Below, piece after piece: positions 24,863 through 35,883 of a DNA stretch of 64,000 bases. Made by a program: the position numbers and the translations under genes. How positions within the stretch are numbered: the first letter of the stretch is position 1; every line of letters starts with the position of its first letter. The notes beneath the pieces are model-generated. The model searched no databases and was not told the origin of the DNA. It was given only the letters and a program-made list of their open reading frames with translations. Origin of the DNA: Rhodovulum tesquicola (lineage in GTDB: Bacteria > Pseudomonadota > Alphaproteobacteria > Rhodobacterales > Rhodobacteraceae); NCBI RefSeq assembly GCF_024128855.1, contig NZ_JAMYDV010000008.1, forward strand, positions 1-64,000, read 5' to 3'.

Positions 24863-25993
24863 ATGGCGACTGCGTTCAACTTCGATCTTACGGCAACCGA
24901 CGGTGCAGCGCGAACCGGCGTCATCGCCACATCCCGCGGCGCGATCCGCACGCCCGCCTTCATGCCGGTCGGCACGGCCGGAACCGTCAAGGCGATGCTG
25001 CCCGAAAGCGTGGCGGCGACGGGGGCGGACATCCTGCTGGGCAACACCTATCACCTGATGCTGCGCCCCGGCGCCGAGCGGGTGGCGCGGCTGGGCGGGC
25101 TGCACCGCTTCATGAACTGGGAAAGGCCGATCCTGACGGATTCGGGCGGGTTCCAGGTGATGAGCCTTGCGGCACTCCGAAAGCTGACCGAACAGGGGGT
25201 GACCTTCAAGAGCCATATCGACGGCTCGCGCCACGAGCTGACCCCCGAACGGTCGATGGAAATCCAGCGCCTGCTTGGGTCGGACATCGTGATGTGTTTC
25301 GACGAATGCCCCGCGCTGCCCGCCTCCGACGAGGAGGTGGCGCGCGCGATGCGGCTGTCGATGCGCTGGGCGGAACGGTCCAGGGTCGCGTTCGGCGACC
25401 GGCCGGGGCATGCGCTGTTCGGGATCATGCAGGGCGGCGTGAACCGCGCGCTGCGCGAGGAATCGGCCGAGGCGCTGAAGGCCATCGGGTTCGACGGCTA
25501 CGCGGTGGGCGGGCTTGCCGTGGGCGAGGGGCAGGAGGCGATGTTCGGCGTGCTGGACTATGCGCCGGGCTTCCTGCCCGTGGACAAGCCGCGCTACCTC
25601 ATGGGGGTGGGCAAGCCCGACGACATCGTCGGCGCGGTCGCGCGCGGCATCGACATGATGGATTGCGTGCTGCCGACGCGCTCGGGCCGGACGGGGCAGG
25701 TCTTTACCCGGCGCGGGGCGCTGAACATCAAGAACGCGCGCCACCAGGACGACCCGCGCCCCATCGACGAGGCCTGCACCTGTCCGGCCTGCCGCAACTA
25801 TTCCCGCGCCTATCTGCACCATGTCTTCCGGTCGCAGGAGATCATCGCCTCGATGCTGCTGACCTGGCACAACCTGCATTACTATCAGGAGATCATGTCC
25901 GGCATGCGCGCGGCCATCTCCGAAGGGCGCTTTGCGGCCTGGCAGGCCGATTTCCATGCGCTCAGGGCCGAGGGCGATATCGAACCGCTCTGA
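24863..25993 (+). CDS. tgt: Queuine tRNA-ribosyltransferase
   Basis: 376 residues, full length for bacterial Tgt. Substrate-binding and nucleophile segments: [48 protein letters not shown] and [12 protein letters not shown], and the zinc site [16 protein letters not shown]. It exchanges guanine-34 for preQ1 in tRNAs for Asp, Asn, His and Tyr. Start ATG 24863 lies 72 bases from the divergent RimK-fusion start. Confidence 0.96.
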   Translation: MATAFNFDLTATDGAARTGVIATSRGAIRTPAFMPVGTAGTVKAMLPESVAATGADILLGNTYHLMLRPGAERVARLGGLHRFMNWERPILTDSGGFQVMSLAALRKLTEQGVTFKSHIDGSRHELTPERSMEIQRLLGSDIVMCFDECPALPASDEEVARAMRLSMRWAERSRVAFGDRPGHALFGIMQGGVNRALREESAEALKAIGFDGYAVGGLAVGEGQEAMFGVLDYAPGFLPVDKPRYLMGVGKPDDIVGAVARGIDMMDCVLPTRSGRTGQVFTRRGALNIKNARHQDDPRPIDEACTCPACRNYSRAYLHHVFRSQEIIASMLLTWHNLHYYQEIMSGMRAAISEGRFAAWQADFHALRAEGDIEPL

Positions 25994-26006
25994 GCCGATG
26001 CGCAGA

Positions 26007-26031
26007 GGGCGCCCCGCCAAACGGGACGCCC
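26007..26031. terminator. Hairpin between convergent tgt and phosphodiesterase genes
   Basis: 10-bp stem with one mismatch (GGGCGCCCCG with CGGGACGCCC) and a CCAAA loop. No T run on either side; it may act for both strands. Confidence 0.5.
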
Positions 26032-26048
26032 CCGGGCCGAGGCCCGTC

Positions 26049-27107
26049 TCAGGCGCGGGCGCGGCGGCGGACGACGACAAGCGCGCCAAGCCCCGCGGCC
26101 AGCAGCGGCAGGCCCGCCGGCAGCGGCACCGGCGCCGGGTTCAGCCCGTCGAGAACGGCCACCGCGAGATCGGGATAATCGGTGAAGAACCCGTCCATCC
26201 CGGCTGCGATCCAGGGCAGGAACTGGTCTTCGGCCGCCTCGAGCGTGGTCGGCCGGAAGGTCCAGCCATGAACAGCAAGGCCCAGCGCATGGGCCGCCGA
26301 AATGAAACCCGCGTCCAGATCGTAGCCGAGGTTCACGCCCAGGCCGGTTGCGAAGCCCGCGAGATGGTCCAGCGACGAGATCGTGCCGGTGGTCGCGTCG
26401 TAGACGCCATAGCCATCGCCTGTCTTGAGTACATAGCCCAGCGCGGCGATGCCGTTGGTCATCCCCAGAAGGTCCTGCATCACGGCGAGTTGCTGCGCGC
26501 CCTCATGGCTGAAGGTCTGGATGAAGGTATTGGGCACCGATCCGTCGAAGCCGTTGGCCTTCATCTCCTCGACGATTTTGGCGTTCAACGAGAAGCGGTT
26601 GGGGGTCTTGGATTCCGGATAGATCCCGATCTGCGCGCCGGTTGCCGCATTATGGGCGTTCACCAGGTCCATCACTTCCTGGAAGGTCGGCACCTTGAAC
26701 GGGTCCGCCATCGAGGGGGTGTAGTCCGGATAGGAGGTGCTGGCGGTGCGCGTGGGCAGGGCGGTCAGGGTCTTGATCTCGGCCAGGGTGAAATCGGCCA
26801 CCCGGTAGCCGCCATTGCGCGGCTCGAACAGATCGGCGACATTCGTGGTGCGCGTCAGCGTGGCGTCATGGATGGCGACCAGGACGCCATCGGCGGTCAG
26901 TTGCAGGTCGGGCTCGACCACCTGCGCGCCCATCTTGATGGCCAGCTCATAGGCCGCCAGCGTGTGCTCGGGCAGATGGCCGCTGGCGCCGCGATGGGCG
27001 ATCACCAGCGGCGCTTCGCCCGACAGGGTATTGTAAACGGTGGCCGCCTGGGCCGGAGCGATCATCGCCACTGCAAGGGCAGCGGCCGTCGCGATCATGC
27101 GAGTCAT
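26049..27107 (-). CDS. Glycerophosphodiester phosphodiesterase with VPLPA-CTERM tail
   Basis: 352 residues. Signal peptide ([21 protein letters not shown]), then the GDPD catalytic core [20 protein letters not shown] and [19 protein letters not shown], ending in [17 protein letters not shown]. It hydrolyses glycerophosphodiesters outside the cytoplasm. The last 25 residues carry a VPLPA motif, a hydrophobic helix ([14 protein letters not shown]) and RRR: a PEP-CTERM-type sorting signal of the VPLPA class, normally handled by an exosortase. ATG 27107 follows AGGAG. Confidence 0.9.
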   Translation of the reverse strand: MTRMIATAAALAVAMIAPAQAATVYNTLSGEAPLVIAHRGASGHLPEHTLAAYELAIKMGAQVVEPDLQLTADGVLVAIHDATLTRTTNVADLFEPRNGGYRVADFTLAEIKTLTALPTRTASTSYPDYTPSMADPFKVPTFQEVMDLVNAHNAATGAQIGIYPESKTPNRFSLNAKIVEEMKANGFDGSVPNTFIQTFSHEGAQQLAVMQDLLGMTNGIAALGYVLKTGDGYGVYDATTGTISSLDHLAGFATGLGVNLGYDLDAGFISAAHALGLAVHGWTFRPTTLEAAEDQFLPWIAAGMDGFFTDYPDLAVAVLDGLNPAPVPLPAGLPLLAAGLGALVVVRRRARA

Positions 27108-27440
27108 GCCAGTCTCCTGTGAGGAACGCCTTCGGGGGTGCGGAAACAATGCGTCCACGGGCGGCGGATTAGGCGGCCTGCGCGACGGTTCGATCAAGTT
27201 TGCGTAAAGCTTTTGCGAACCCGCCGCCGCGGTTTTCGCGGACCTTGCCATGGCGGGCAGCCCGGGGCAGGGCATATGCGTGCTTGCACCGGGCGGGCCG
27301 GACAGGCATTCTGAAGGGTAACTCGAAGCCGTCTGGTTGAATCCCCGGGAAAAAAACCCCAGATGTCCGACCAGACCGGAGAGGGCCGAGTGGCTGCCGC
27401 CAGCGGGGCCGGTGCCTTCTTGCCAGACCAGGGAAAACGT
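27108..27440. other. Divergent promoter region of phosphodiesterase and lon
   Basis: 333 bases without a gene. It should drive lon rightward; a heat-shock promoter would be expected, but I see no box I can assign with confidence. An in-frame ATG at 27363 would extend Lon by 26 residues not seen in typical Lon proteins. Confidence 0.45.
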
Positions 27441-29852
<2,412 letters not shown>

Positions 29853-29875
29853 GCCCGCTCGGGCCGTTCCGGAGA

Positions 29876-29900
29876 GGCGCGCCGCCATGGCGCGCCTTTT
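29876..29900 (+). terminator. Rho-independent terminator after lon
   Basis: 8-bp stem GGCGCGCC/GGCGCGCC (self-complementary arms, 29876-29883 with 29889-29896), GCCAT loop, then TTTT. Confidence 0.75.
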
Positions 29901-30001
29901 CCCGTTCCGGAACTGCACCGCCCTGGCCCATCCCGGGCGCCCCCTTGCAGGCCAAGAGCCCCCTTGCGAACCAGTCAGAGACGGGCTAACAAGCGCGCCA
30001 C

Positions 30002-30076
30002 GGGTGATTAGCTCAGTGGTAGAGCGCTTCGTTCACATCGAAGATGTCGGGAGTTCGAATCTCTCATCACCCACCA
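30002..30076 (+). tRNA. tRNA-Val (anticodon CAC), CCA encoded
   Basis: Acceptor arms GGGTGAT/ATCACCC pair perfectly; D-arm GCTCAGTGGTAGAGC; anticodon stem CTTCG/CGAAG with loop TTCACAT (anticodon CAC); T-arm GGGAG-TTCGAAT-CTCTC; discriminator A and encoded CCA. The 3' end is the integration site of the island that follows. Confidence 0.96.
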
Positions 30077-30078
30077 TC
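30054..30078. repeat. Island attachment repeat, left (attL)
   Basis: 25 bases beginning TTCGAATCTCTCATCACCCA, spanning the tRNA-Val T-loop to just beyond CCA; identical to 39821-39845. Confidence 0.9.
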
Positions 30079-30152
30079 TCAGGCCATTGATTTTGCTAAG
30101 GTATTGCCGATAAAGGCAAAAGTCTCGGTGCATTGGTGCATAGAGGTGGTAC

Positions 30153-31820
30153 ATGAGCAGAATCAGAATGCCCAAGCCGATCCTGATCGGATCGACCTAC
30201 TACTTGCGCGTCCATGTTCCCGTTGACGTCGCCGAGAAGGTCAAGGGCACCGTCATTTCCGTGCCGGTGGAAGGGGTCTTCCGTTCCGTGACGATCAAGG
30301 GGCCGGTGAAGGTCTCTTTGAGGACCAAGGACAGGGCCGAAGCGAAGCGCCGTTTTGCAACCGCCTATGCGGCCGTAGAGGCGCACTGGGAGGCGATCAG
30401 AAGCGGACCTGAGCCACTCACCCACAAGCAGTCCTTGGCGCTGGCCGGGGCGCTGCGCGCGGCGTGGATCGACGCATGGGACGAAGAACCCGGCAACGTC
30501 GAAATGTGGGAAAAGGTTCAGAAAACGGACATGGCCGCGCTGGACGGACGCCTCAGCCCGATGCCGCTGATCGGCAAGGAGGCCAATGTCGCCGCCAGCC
30601 TTGAACGCCGCTTCGGAGGGATGACCGATGCCCTTCTGCGCGCAAAGGGAATCCTCGTTGCCGACGAGTCACGGCCCCGGCTCTTGCAGCACGTTGCCGA
30701 GGCCATGACCGATGCGGGACGGATCAATCTGGCGAAGGCATCGGGCGATTACTCCGACGATGGGACGACCAACAAATACCCTGAGTATGTCGAGCCGGCG
30801 AAGACGAACAAAGGCCAGCGGCCATCGGCCAAGCCGACTACAGACAAGGCGGCGCCGTCGATCACCTTCGGTTCCGTCATCGACGACTGGGCAGCGTCAA
30901 GGGCAAGCGGACGCGATGCGACACCGCTGCGTCCGAGCACCGAGCGAAAGTACCGTCTGCACACCGCTGCCTTCGCCGAATTTCGGGGAAACGATGATGT
31001 GACGACCGTCACGGCCCAAGAGGGGAAGGCGTGGCGGGACGCGATGCTGGCCGAGGCGAAGCTGTCGAACAGCACCATCGCCCAGTACATCCAGAACGTC
31101 AGGACCGTCATAACTCGCGGCATCATACAGCATACCGGCGAGCTGTTCCCCTACGGCAACCCTTTGGGCATTGTCGAACTGCCGTCTCATGCGCCCGTGC
31201 CAAGCGATCAGCGGACTCTCACGTTGAAGGAAGCGGAGGCCATCTTGCGCGCAGCCCGGAAGGAACTGCGGCCAGACCTGCGGTGGCTTCCGTGGCTCTG
31301 TGCGTATTCAGGGGCGCGGATCAATGAGGTTGCGCAACTACGTCCCGGCGACTTCTTCCATATTGGTGGAGACTGGTTCTATCGCCTGACGACGATGGGT
31401 GGGAAGACCCTCAAGAACTGGAACAGCGAGCGCCGCGTTCCGGTACATCCAGACCTGATCGCGGAGGGCTTGATCGACTTCGTGACCGGGCACGGTGGCA
31501 ACGATCCGAACCCCATGTTCCCTAGAAGGTCCGGCTCGAACGTCTCGACCTGGGTTCGGGAGGATGTCGGACTCAAGCGGAAGGAAATGGCCCCTAGCCA
31601 CGGCTGGCGCCATTTGTTTGAAGACAAGGCGCTGGTGGCAGGGATGAGCGATGCGGCGCGGCTCTACATAACCGGCCGGTCCGGGGGCGGGTCGAGTGCC
31701 GGTTATGGCAAGAGCGAGGTAATGTTGCCGGGACTTGCAAAGGAAATGCGCAAAATCGCCGCTTTCCTGAGTGATATAGCGCCCAAGGAAGCCACCGATC
31801 ACAAGGAGAAACTGGCATGA
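30153..31820 (+). CDS. Tyrosine recombinase (island integrase)
   Basis: 555 residues. The N-terminal part (KPILIGSTYYLRVHVPVDVA, then SLRTKDRAEAKRRFATAY) is the arm-binding DUF6538-like region. The catalytic domain shows CAYSGARINEVAQL (catalytic Arg, about 388), SHGWRHLFEDKALVAGM (H-x-x-R, about 482) and SSAGYGKS (probable nucleophile Tyr, about 517). ATG 30153 follows GAGG with 6-base spacing. It should excise and insert the island at tRNA-Val. Its stop overlaps the next start (ATGA). Confidence 0.92.
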   Translation: MSRIRMPKPILIGSTYYLRVHVPVDVAEKVKGTVISVPVEGVFRSVTIKGPVKVSLRTKDRAEAKRRFATAYAAVEAHWEAIRSGPEPLTHKQSLALAGALRAAWIDAWDEEPGNVEMWEKVQKTDMAALDGRLSPMPLIGKEANVAASLERRFGGMTDALLRAKGILVADESRPRLLQHVAEAMTDAGRINLAKASGDYSDDGTTNKYPEYVEPAKTNKGQRPSAKPTTDKAAPSITFGSVIDDWAASRASGRDATPLRPSTERKYRLHTAAFAEFRGNDDVTTVTAQEGKAWRDAMLAEAKLSNSTIAQYIQNVRTVITRGIIQHTGELFPYGNPLGIVELPSHAPVPSDQRTLTLKEAEAILRAARKELRPDLRWLPWLCAYSGARINEVAQLRPGDFFHIGGDWFYRLTTMGGKTLKNWNSERRVPVHPDLIAEGLIDFVTGHGGNDPNPMFPRRSGSNVSTWVREDVGLKRKEMAPSHGWRHLFEDKALVAGMSDAARLYITGRSGGGSSAGYGKSEVMLPGLAKEMRKIAAFLSDIAPKEATDHKEKLA

Positions 31821-32026
31821 TGCGATTTGGCGTTGGCGTTGTCGTGGGTGCGGTCATGGTCGCCGGAATGACCATCGCGCAAGGAATGCAGCCGCTTGCG
31901 GTCAGTGTGCCGACGAACGGCGTCTTGAAGGGATACACGGTCCAGAAGGCCGGGAGAACCGTCTGCAAAGACCCGACCGTCTGGAACGACTTCCGCGGGT
32001 CGGGCAGCTTCATTGTTTGCGACTGA
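31817..32026 (+). CDS. Small exported protein, unknown
   Basis: 69 residues: a hydrophobic leader (MMRFGVGVVVGAVMVAGMTIAQG) and a mature part of about 45 residues with two cysteines (RTVCKDPTVWNDF and FIVCD) that could pair. ATG 31817 overlaps the integrase stop and has AAGGAG 8 bases upstream, so it is probably coupled to the integrase. Function unknown. Confidence 0.6.
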   Translation: MMRFGVGVVVGAVMVAGMTIAQGMQPLAVSVPTNGVLKGYTVQKAGRTVCKDPTVWNDFRGSGSFIVCD

Positions 32027-32180
32027 CCGACCTCAGCGCACGGCCCCGCCCACCCGACCAAAAAGCGCTGACACCATAATAATGGTACGGGCACCCTTTG
32101 GGAGTGAAGCGGGGTCAGTGGGTTAGCAGCCGCCTACGGCGCCACCAAGGGCAAAGCCCTCAAATGTGTGGTCTCGGCGA

Positions 32181-32738
32181 TCATGCAACTTCGCCGGTCT
32201 CGGGCTCGCTGACGAGGCCATAGACCACGCTGCGGACGTCGGCGTTCCAGAACCGCCAGCAGTACTCGTTCGCGGCCTGGGCGATTGTCAGATAGGATCT
32301 GGGCGAGCCACGATGGAACAAGGACCGCATGTCGGTTTCAGGCCGAAGGATGAAGCGGTTCGTAAGCACCTCGCGGAGCTTCCCATCGCCAGTTCGTGCC
32401 TGGTCAACGAGGGTCTTCACGAAGCCGAGGCGTTCGCGCGGGGGGAGGGTGTACAGGATTTCCGCGAGACGACGGGCACGGTCCAGCAGCTCCAAATTCG
32501 CGCGACGCTTGGTCGGGCTGCACAAGGAATTCGCGGGCGTGATCCTGCGCGCCTTGCGCTTGGCGACCTTGTCTCGGCATGTCTTGGAACAGGAAAGCTG
32601 ATTTGAGCGCCGTGGTCTGAACGCGGTGCCGCATCCCCGGCATGACCGCAATCCGCTTTCCGGCGTCTCTACCTTACTTCTGGTGTCAGCGGTTTCCTCG
32701 ATAACCCCCGTCGCTTCGAGATTACGGTCGAGATACAT
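32181..32738 (-). CDS. Zinc-finger protein coupled to RNase H homologue, unknown
   Basis: 185 residues from ATG 32738. A C-x2-C...C-x3-C cluster (SCRGCGTAFRPRRSNQ, LSCSKTCRDKVAKRKARR) at about residues 31-60 looks like a small treble-clef type zinc finger followed by a basic patch, suggesting nucleic-acid binding. The rest (LDRARRLAEILYTLPPRERL, SYLTIAQAANEYCWRFW) is helical. The start overlaps the stop of the RNase H gene (TGATG), so the two are translationally coupled. Not recognised. Confidence 0.7.
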   Translation of the reverse strand: MYLDRNLEATGVIEETADTRSKVETPESGLRSCRGCGTAFRPRRSNQLSCSKTCRDKVAKRKARRITPANSLCSPTKRRANLELLDRARRLAEILYTLPPRERLGFVKTLVDQARTGDGKLREVLTNRFILRPETDMRSLFHRGSPRSYLTIAQAANEYCWRFWNADVRSVVYGLVSEPETGEVA

Positions 32739-33232
32739 CAGGCAGCCTCGGCCGACAGTGTGCCAGCACGGGCTTGATCCAAGGCTATCGGACGAAGCAC
32801 GGTCTTCCGCGCGGGGGCGATCCTGTGAGCGCAGATACGCTTTCCCTTGGCGGCGCCGAATATCAGTTCCCAGAGATCGCGGTTCTTCACGGCGCTTCCG
32901 TTGTTGCCGTGCCAGCCATTGCGGAGCCAGCTCTGCCCCCACTTGTTCAATCCGCCGACGATGAGATCGCTGTTGGCCAAGACAATCACGGGTTTGCCGT
33001 ACCCGGCCGGGACGCGATGCAGACCTTCGAGCAACGCGGTCATCTCCATGCGGTTGCTTGTCGTGTCAGCCGCGTTGCCTTGTGCGATGGTCACTTCGGC
33101 TTCGTTGGCGTCCACGAAAACCTGGACGGTTGTGGCGTAGCCGCCGGGGCCGCGGTTCTTCGTGCAGCAGCCGAAGATCGAGATCACGACGCAGTTGTCG
33201 GGAAGCGCATCGGCGCCGAAAGTGATGTTCAT
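32738..33232 (-). CDS. RNase HI homologue with degenerate active site
   Basis: 164 residues. The RNase HI framework is plain: CTKNRGPGGYATTV, DTTSNRMEMTALLEGL, LNKWGQSWLRNGWHG and AVKNRDLWELI align with E. coli RNase HI. The first catalytic Asp (TDGS in E. coli) is Phe20 here (IFGC), the third (STDS) is shifted or lost (ANSD), and the handle His region is absent, while the Glu of NRME remains. Nuclease activity is therefore doubtful; it may only bind RNA:DNA hybrids or act in defence. ATG 33232 has AAAGGA about ten bases upstream. Confidence 0.8.
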   Translation of the reverse strand: MNITFGADALPDNCVVISIFGCCTKNRGPGGYATTVQVFVDANEAEVTIAQGNAADTTSNRMEMTALLEGLHRVPAGYGKPVIVLANSDLIVGGLNKWGQSWLRNGWHGNNGSAVKNRDLWELIFGAAKGKRICAHRIAPARKTVLRPIALDQARAGTLSAEAA

Positions 33233-33541
33233 GGTGGGCATTTCCTTTGTTGTTGAGCATGGTCGAGCCCATCGGCTCGCACGAGGTGCCGCGCAGCGAT
33301 CCCGTCGGGGAAATGCCGCGAACACCGAAAGGGCCGCAGCGGCAGCACCTCGCGGAAGACGATGAGGAAGGGGCGTTAGTTGTAAGAGTGACGGCGGGCG
33401 CTAGCGCGACGCTGAGCCGTCGTCGGGCGTATAGGATGGCTCGTGGCTCTCCGGCCTACTGTTCGTAGAGGCACCACGAGCCCTATTCCCGATGATGGGC
33501 CCAAATGCGTTTATCTGCCTGTGATAGGCCCTAATTGGCCG
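33233..33541. other. Intergenic with stable inverted repeat
   Basis: 309 bases between hsdR end and the RNase H gene, less GC-rich than the flanks. No gene. A long stem-loop at 33438-33482 is listed separately. It must contain the promoter of the RNase H/zinc-finger pair. Confidence 0.5.
33438..33482. repeat. Inverted repeat downstream of hsdR
   Basis: Arms GGCTCGTGG and CCACGAGCC (9 bp) extended by CTCT/AGAG after a 3-base bulge, loop of 16. Lies 60 bases beyond the hsdR stop; no T run, so it may be an unusual terminator or an RNA-stabilising structure. Confidence 0.55.
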
Positions 33542-35869
33542 CTACTGGCGGTACAGGTCGCGCTGCACTTCGAAGAAGGCCCGTCGGATGGTCGGCACGT
33601 CCCCCAAGGCGTTCTTGGCATCGGCCAATGTCCCGTACCGCGCCGTCAGGAAATCGCCGAGCTTGTCCTTGCCCAGCTCGCTTTCGCCGACGTCCTCATA
33701 GGCCCGCAGGATGCCCAGCAGGAAAGCGCGCATTTCGGTATCGGCCTCGGCCAGACCGTCGCCGCGCACCATGTCCGCACGGTGGGCGCGGGTCTTCGGC
33801 GGCGTCGTGAACCGGATATAGGCCAGCACGTCAAACAGGTCGCTGTCCGGGGCGTCGATCAGGCGGCGCATGTCGGCCAGCTTGTCGGCGTCGTAGCCGC
33901 GCTGTTCCAACAGGGCCACGAAATGTTCGCGGCTGTCCGGGTCGCTCCACTTGCGGCGCAGTTCGTCTTCGTCGCCGATCATGTCGGCCAGATCGCCGAA
34001 CAGGCGTTCCAGGAATTGCTGCGCAGTCATCGGGCGCCCATCCGGCCCCCAATAGGTGGTCGCGGCGACATAGAAGATTTCGCGTTCCCTGCCATCGGCC
34101 AGCCGGATCACCAGCTTGGCGCGCGGCTCGCCCCCGCCGCCGCCCTCATCGTCGCCCCCTTCGGGCGGTTCCGGGGGTGTAGGCGGTTCGGCTTCGGGGC
34201 CGCGCGGGGGCGGGGCGGGGCCTTCGGGGGGCATCGGTTCGCCGTCCCACTCGGGGTCGTTGAAATTCTCATGCGCCCGGACGAAGTCGTAGATCGTGAA
34301 ATAGTCCTTGCCGTCATAGGTGCGGGTGCCGCGCCCGATGATCTGCTTGAATTCGATCATCGACCGGATCGGCCGCATCAGGACGATGTTGCGCACGTTG
34401 CGCGCGTCCACCCCGGTCGAAAGCTTGTGCGAGGTGGTCAGGATCGTCGGGATGGTCTTGTCGTTGTCCTGAAAGTCGCGCAGGTGCTGTTCGCCCGGTT
34501 TGCCGTCGTCGGCCGTCACCCGGTGGCAGTAGTTGGGGTTCGGGTTCGACTTGATCTGGTTGATATGGTCGCGCACCCGCAGCGCGTGGTCCTGGGTGGC
34601 GCAGAAGACCAGCGTCTTCTGGCGTTGGTCGATTTCGGCCATGAATTCGGCCACCCGGCTGCGCTCGCGTTCCTCGATCACGATGCGGGTGTTGAAATCG
34701 GCCTCTGTATAGGTCCGGTCCTCGTCCAGCTCGCCCGCGATCACCTCGTCGCGGCCGTCCCAGACATATTCGTCGATTGTGCTGGCCATCTGGCGCACCT
34801 TGAACGGCGTCAGGAAGCCGTCCTCGATCCCCTCGCGCAGCGAATAGGTATAGGCCGGTTCGCCGAAATAGGCATAGGTATCGGCGTTGTGCTTCCGCTT
34901 GGGCGTGGCGGTCAGGCCAAGCTGCACGGCGGGGGCGAAATACTCCATGATCCCGCGCCACGAACTTTCGTCGCTCGCCCCGCCCCGGTGGCATTCGTCG
35001 ATCACGATCAGGTCGAAGAAGTCGCGCGGATAGCCCTCGTAGCTGGGCTCGCCCTCGCCGGTCATGAAGGTCTGGAAGATGGTGAAGAAGACGCTGGCGT
35101 TCTTCGGCACGCCGCCCCGTCGGCGGATCGCGCCGGGGTCGATCCGGGCCACCGCGTCGGCCGGAAAGGCGGCGAAGGCGTTGTAGGCCTGATCGGCAAG
35201 GATGTTGCGGTCGGCCAGAAACAGGATGCGGGGGCGGCGCGCGGGTTCGCCCGACAGGTTCCAGCGGGCATGGAAAAGCTTCCACGCGATCTGGAACGCG
35301 ATCGAGGTCTTGCCGGTGCCGGTGGCCAGCGTCAGCAGGATGCGCCGCTCGCCCTGGCCGATCCGTTCCAGCGCGGCGTTGATCGCGCGGTGCTGGTAAT
35401 AGCGCAGTTCCCACTTGCCGCCCGCCGTCTCGAACGGCACCGCGCCGAACCGCTCGCGCCACAGGTTGGCGTCGGAAAAACACCGCGCCCACAGCTCGTC
35501 GGGCGAGGGGAAGGGGGCAACATCGCCCTCGGCCCCCGTGACCATGTCGGCCTGATACCAGCTCAGCCCGTTGGTGGCATAGGCGAACCGCGCGCCCAGC
35601 CGGTCGGCATAGTCCTTGGCCTGGGCCAGCCCCGTGGTGGGGGCAAGGCCCGCCCGCTTGGCCTCGATCACGGCCAGCTTCTGGTCGCGGTAGATCAGGA
35701 CGTAATCGGCGGCCAGCCGCTCGCCCCGCTTGCCGCCGGGCACGATGCGGCCGGGGCAGATCACCTCGCGCCGGATGCGGGCGCCCTCGACCGTGCCCCA
35801 GCCAGCCGCGCGCAGCACCGGGTCGATGCGGGTGGCGCGGGTGTCGGCTTCGGTCTCGGTGTCGAACAT
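33542..35869 (-). CDS. hsdR: Type I restriction enzyme, R subunit (HsdR)
   Basis: 775 residues. N-terminal PD-(D/E)xK nuclease (ADYVLIYRDQKLAVIEAKRAG), then an SF2 translocase with Walker A LTLATGTGKTSIAF, DEAD-type VIDECHRGG, SAT-like LTATP and motif VI IGRGTRTYDGK, followed by a linker rich in Pro/Gly/Glu (about 560-590) and a helical C-terminal domain that docks on the methylase. It cuts unmethylated foreign DNA after translocation. 14 bases downstream of hsdS. Confidence 0.94.
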   Translation of the reverse strand: MFDTETEADTRATRIDPVLRAAGWGTVEGARIRREVICPGRIVPGGKRGERLAADYVLIYRDQKLAVIEAKRAGLAPTTGLAQAKDYADRLGARFAYATNGLSWYQADMVTGAEGDVAPFPSPDELWARCFSDANLWRERFGAVPFETAGGKWELRYYQHRAINAALERIGQGERRILLTLATGTGKTSIAFQIAWKLFHARWNLSGEPARRPRILFLADRNILADQAYNAFAAFPADAVARIDPGAIRRRGGVPKNASVFFTIFQTFMTGEGEPSYEGYPRDFFDLIVIDECHRGGASDESSWRGIMEYFAPAVQLGLTATPKRKHNADTYAYFGEPAYTYSLREGIEDGFLTPFKVRQMASTIDEYVWDGRDEVIAGELDEDRTYTEADFNTRIVIEERERSRVAEFMAEIDQRQKTLVFCATQDHALRVRDHINQIKSNPNPNYCHRVTADDGKPGEQHLRDFQDNDKTIPTILTTSHKLSTGVDARNVRNIVLMRPIRSMIEFKQIIGRGTRTYDGKDYFTIYDFVRAHENFNDPEWDGEPMPPEGPAPPPRGPEAEPPTPPEPPEGGDDEGGGGGEPRAKLVIRLADGREREIFYVAATTYWGPDGRPMTAQQFLERLFGDLADMIGDEDELRRKWSDPDSREHFVALLEQRGYDADKLADMRRLIDAPDSDLFDVLAYIRFTTPPKTRAHRADMVRGDGLAEADTEMRAFLLGILRAYEDVGESELGKDKLGDFLTARYGTLADAKNALGDVPTIRRAFFEVQRDLYRQ

Positions 35870-35883
35870 GGGGCGAGGTTAGG

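Noticed and set aside
23312-25993. 893-residue plus-strand frame
   Set aside because: Only the tgt part is a protein; upstream it is the antisense of the RimK fusion.
27361-27440. ATG at 27363 as Lon start
   Set aside because: It adds 26 residues of glycine/alanine-rich sequence not seen in Lon; the ATG at 27441 matches the family N-terminus.
31817-32180. Plus-strand frames after the small exported protein
   Set aside because: They overlap the zinc-finger gene on the opposite strand and lack starts with ribosome binding sites.
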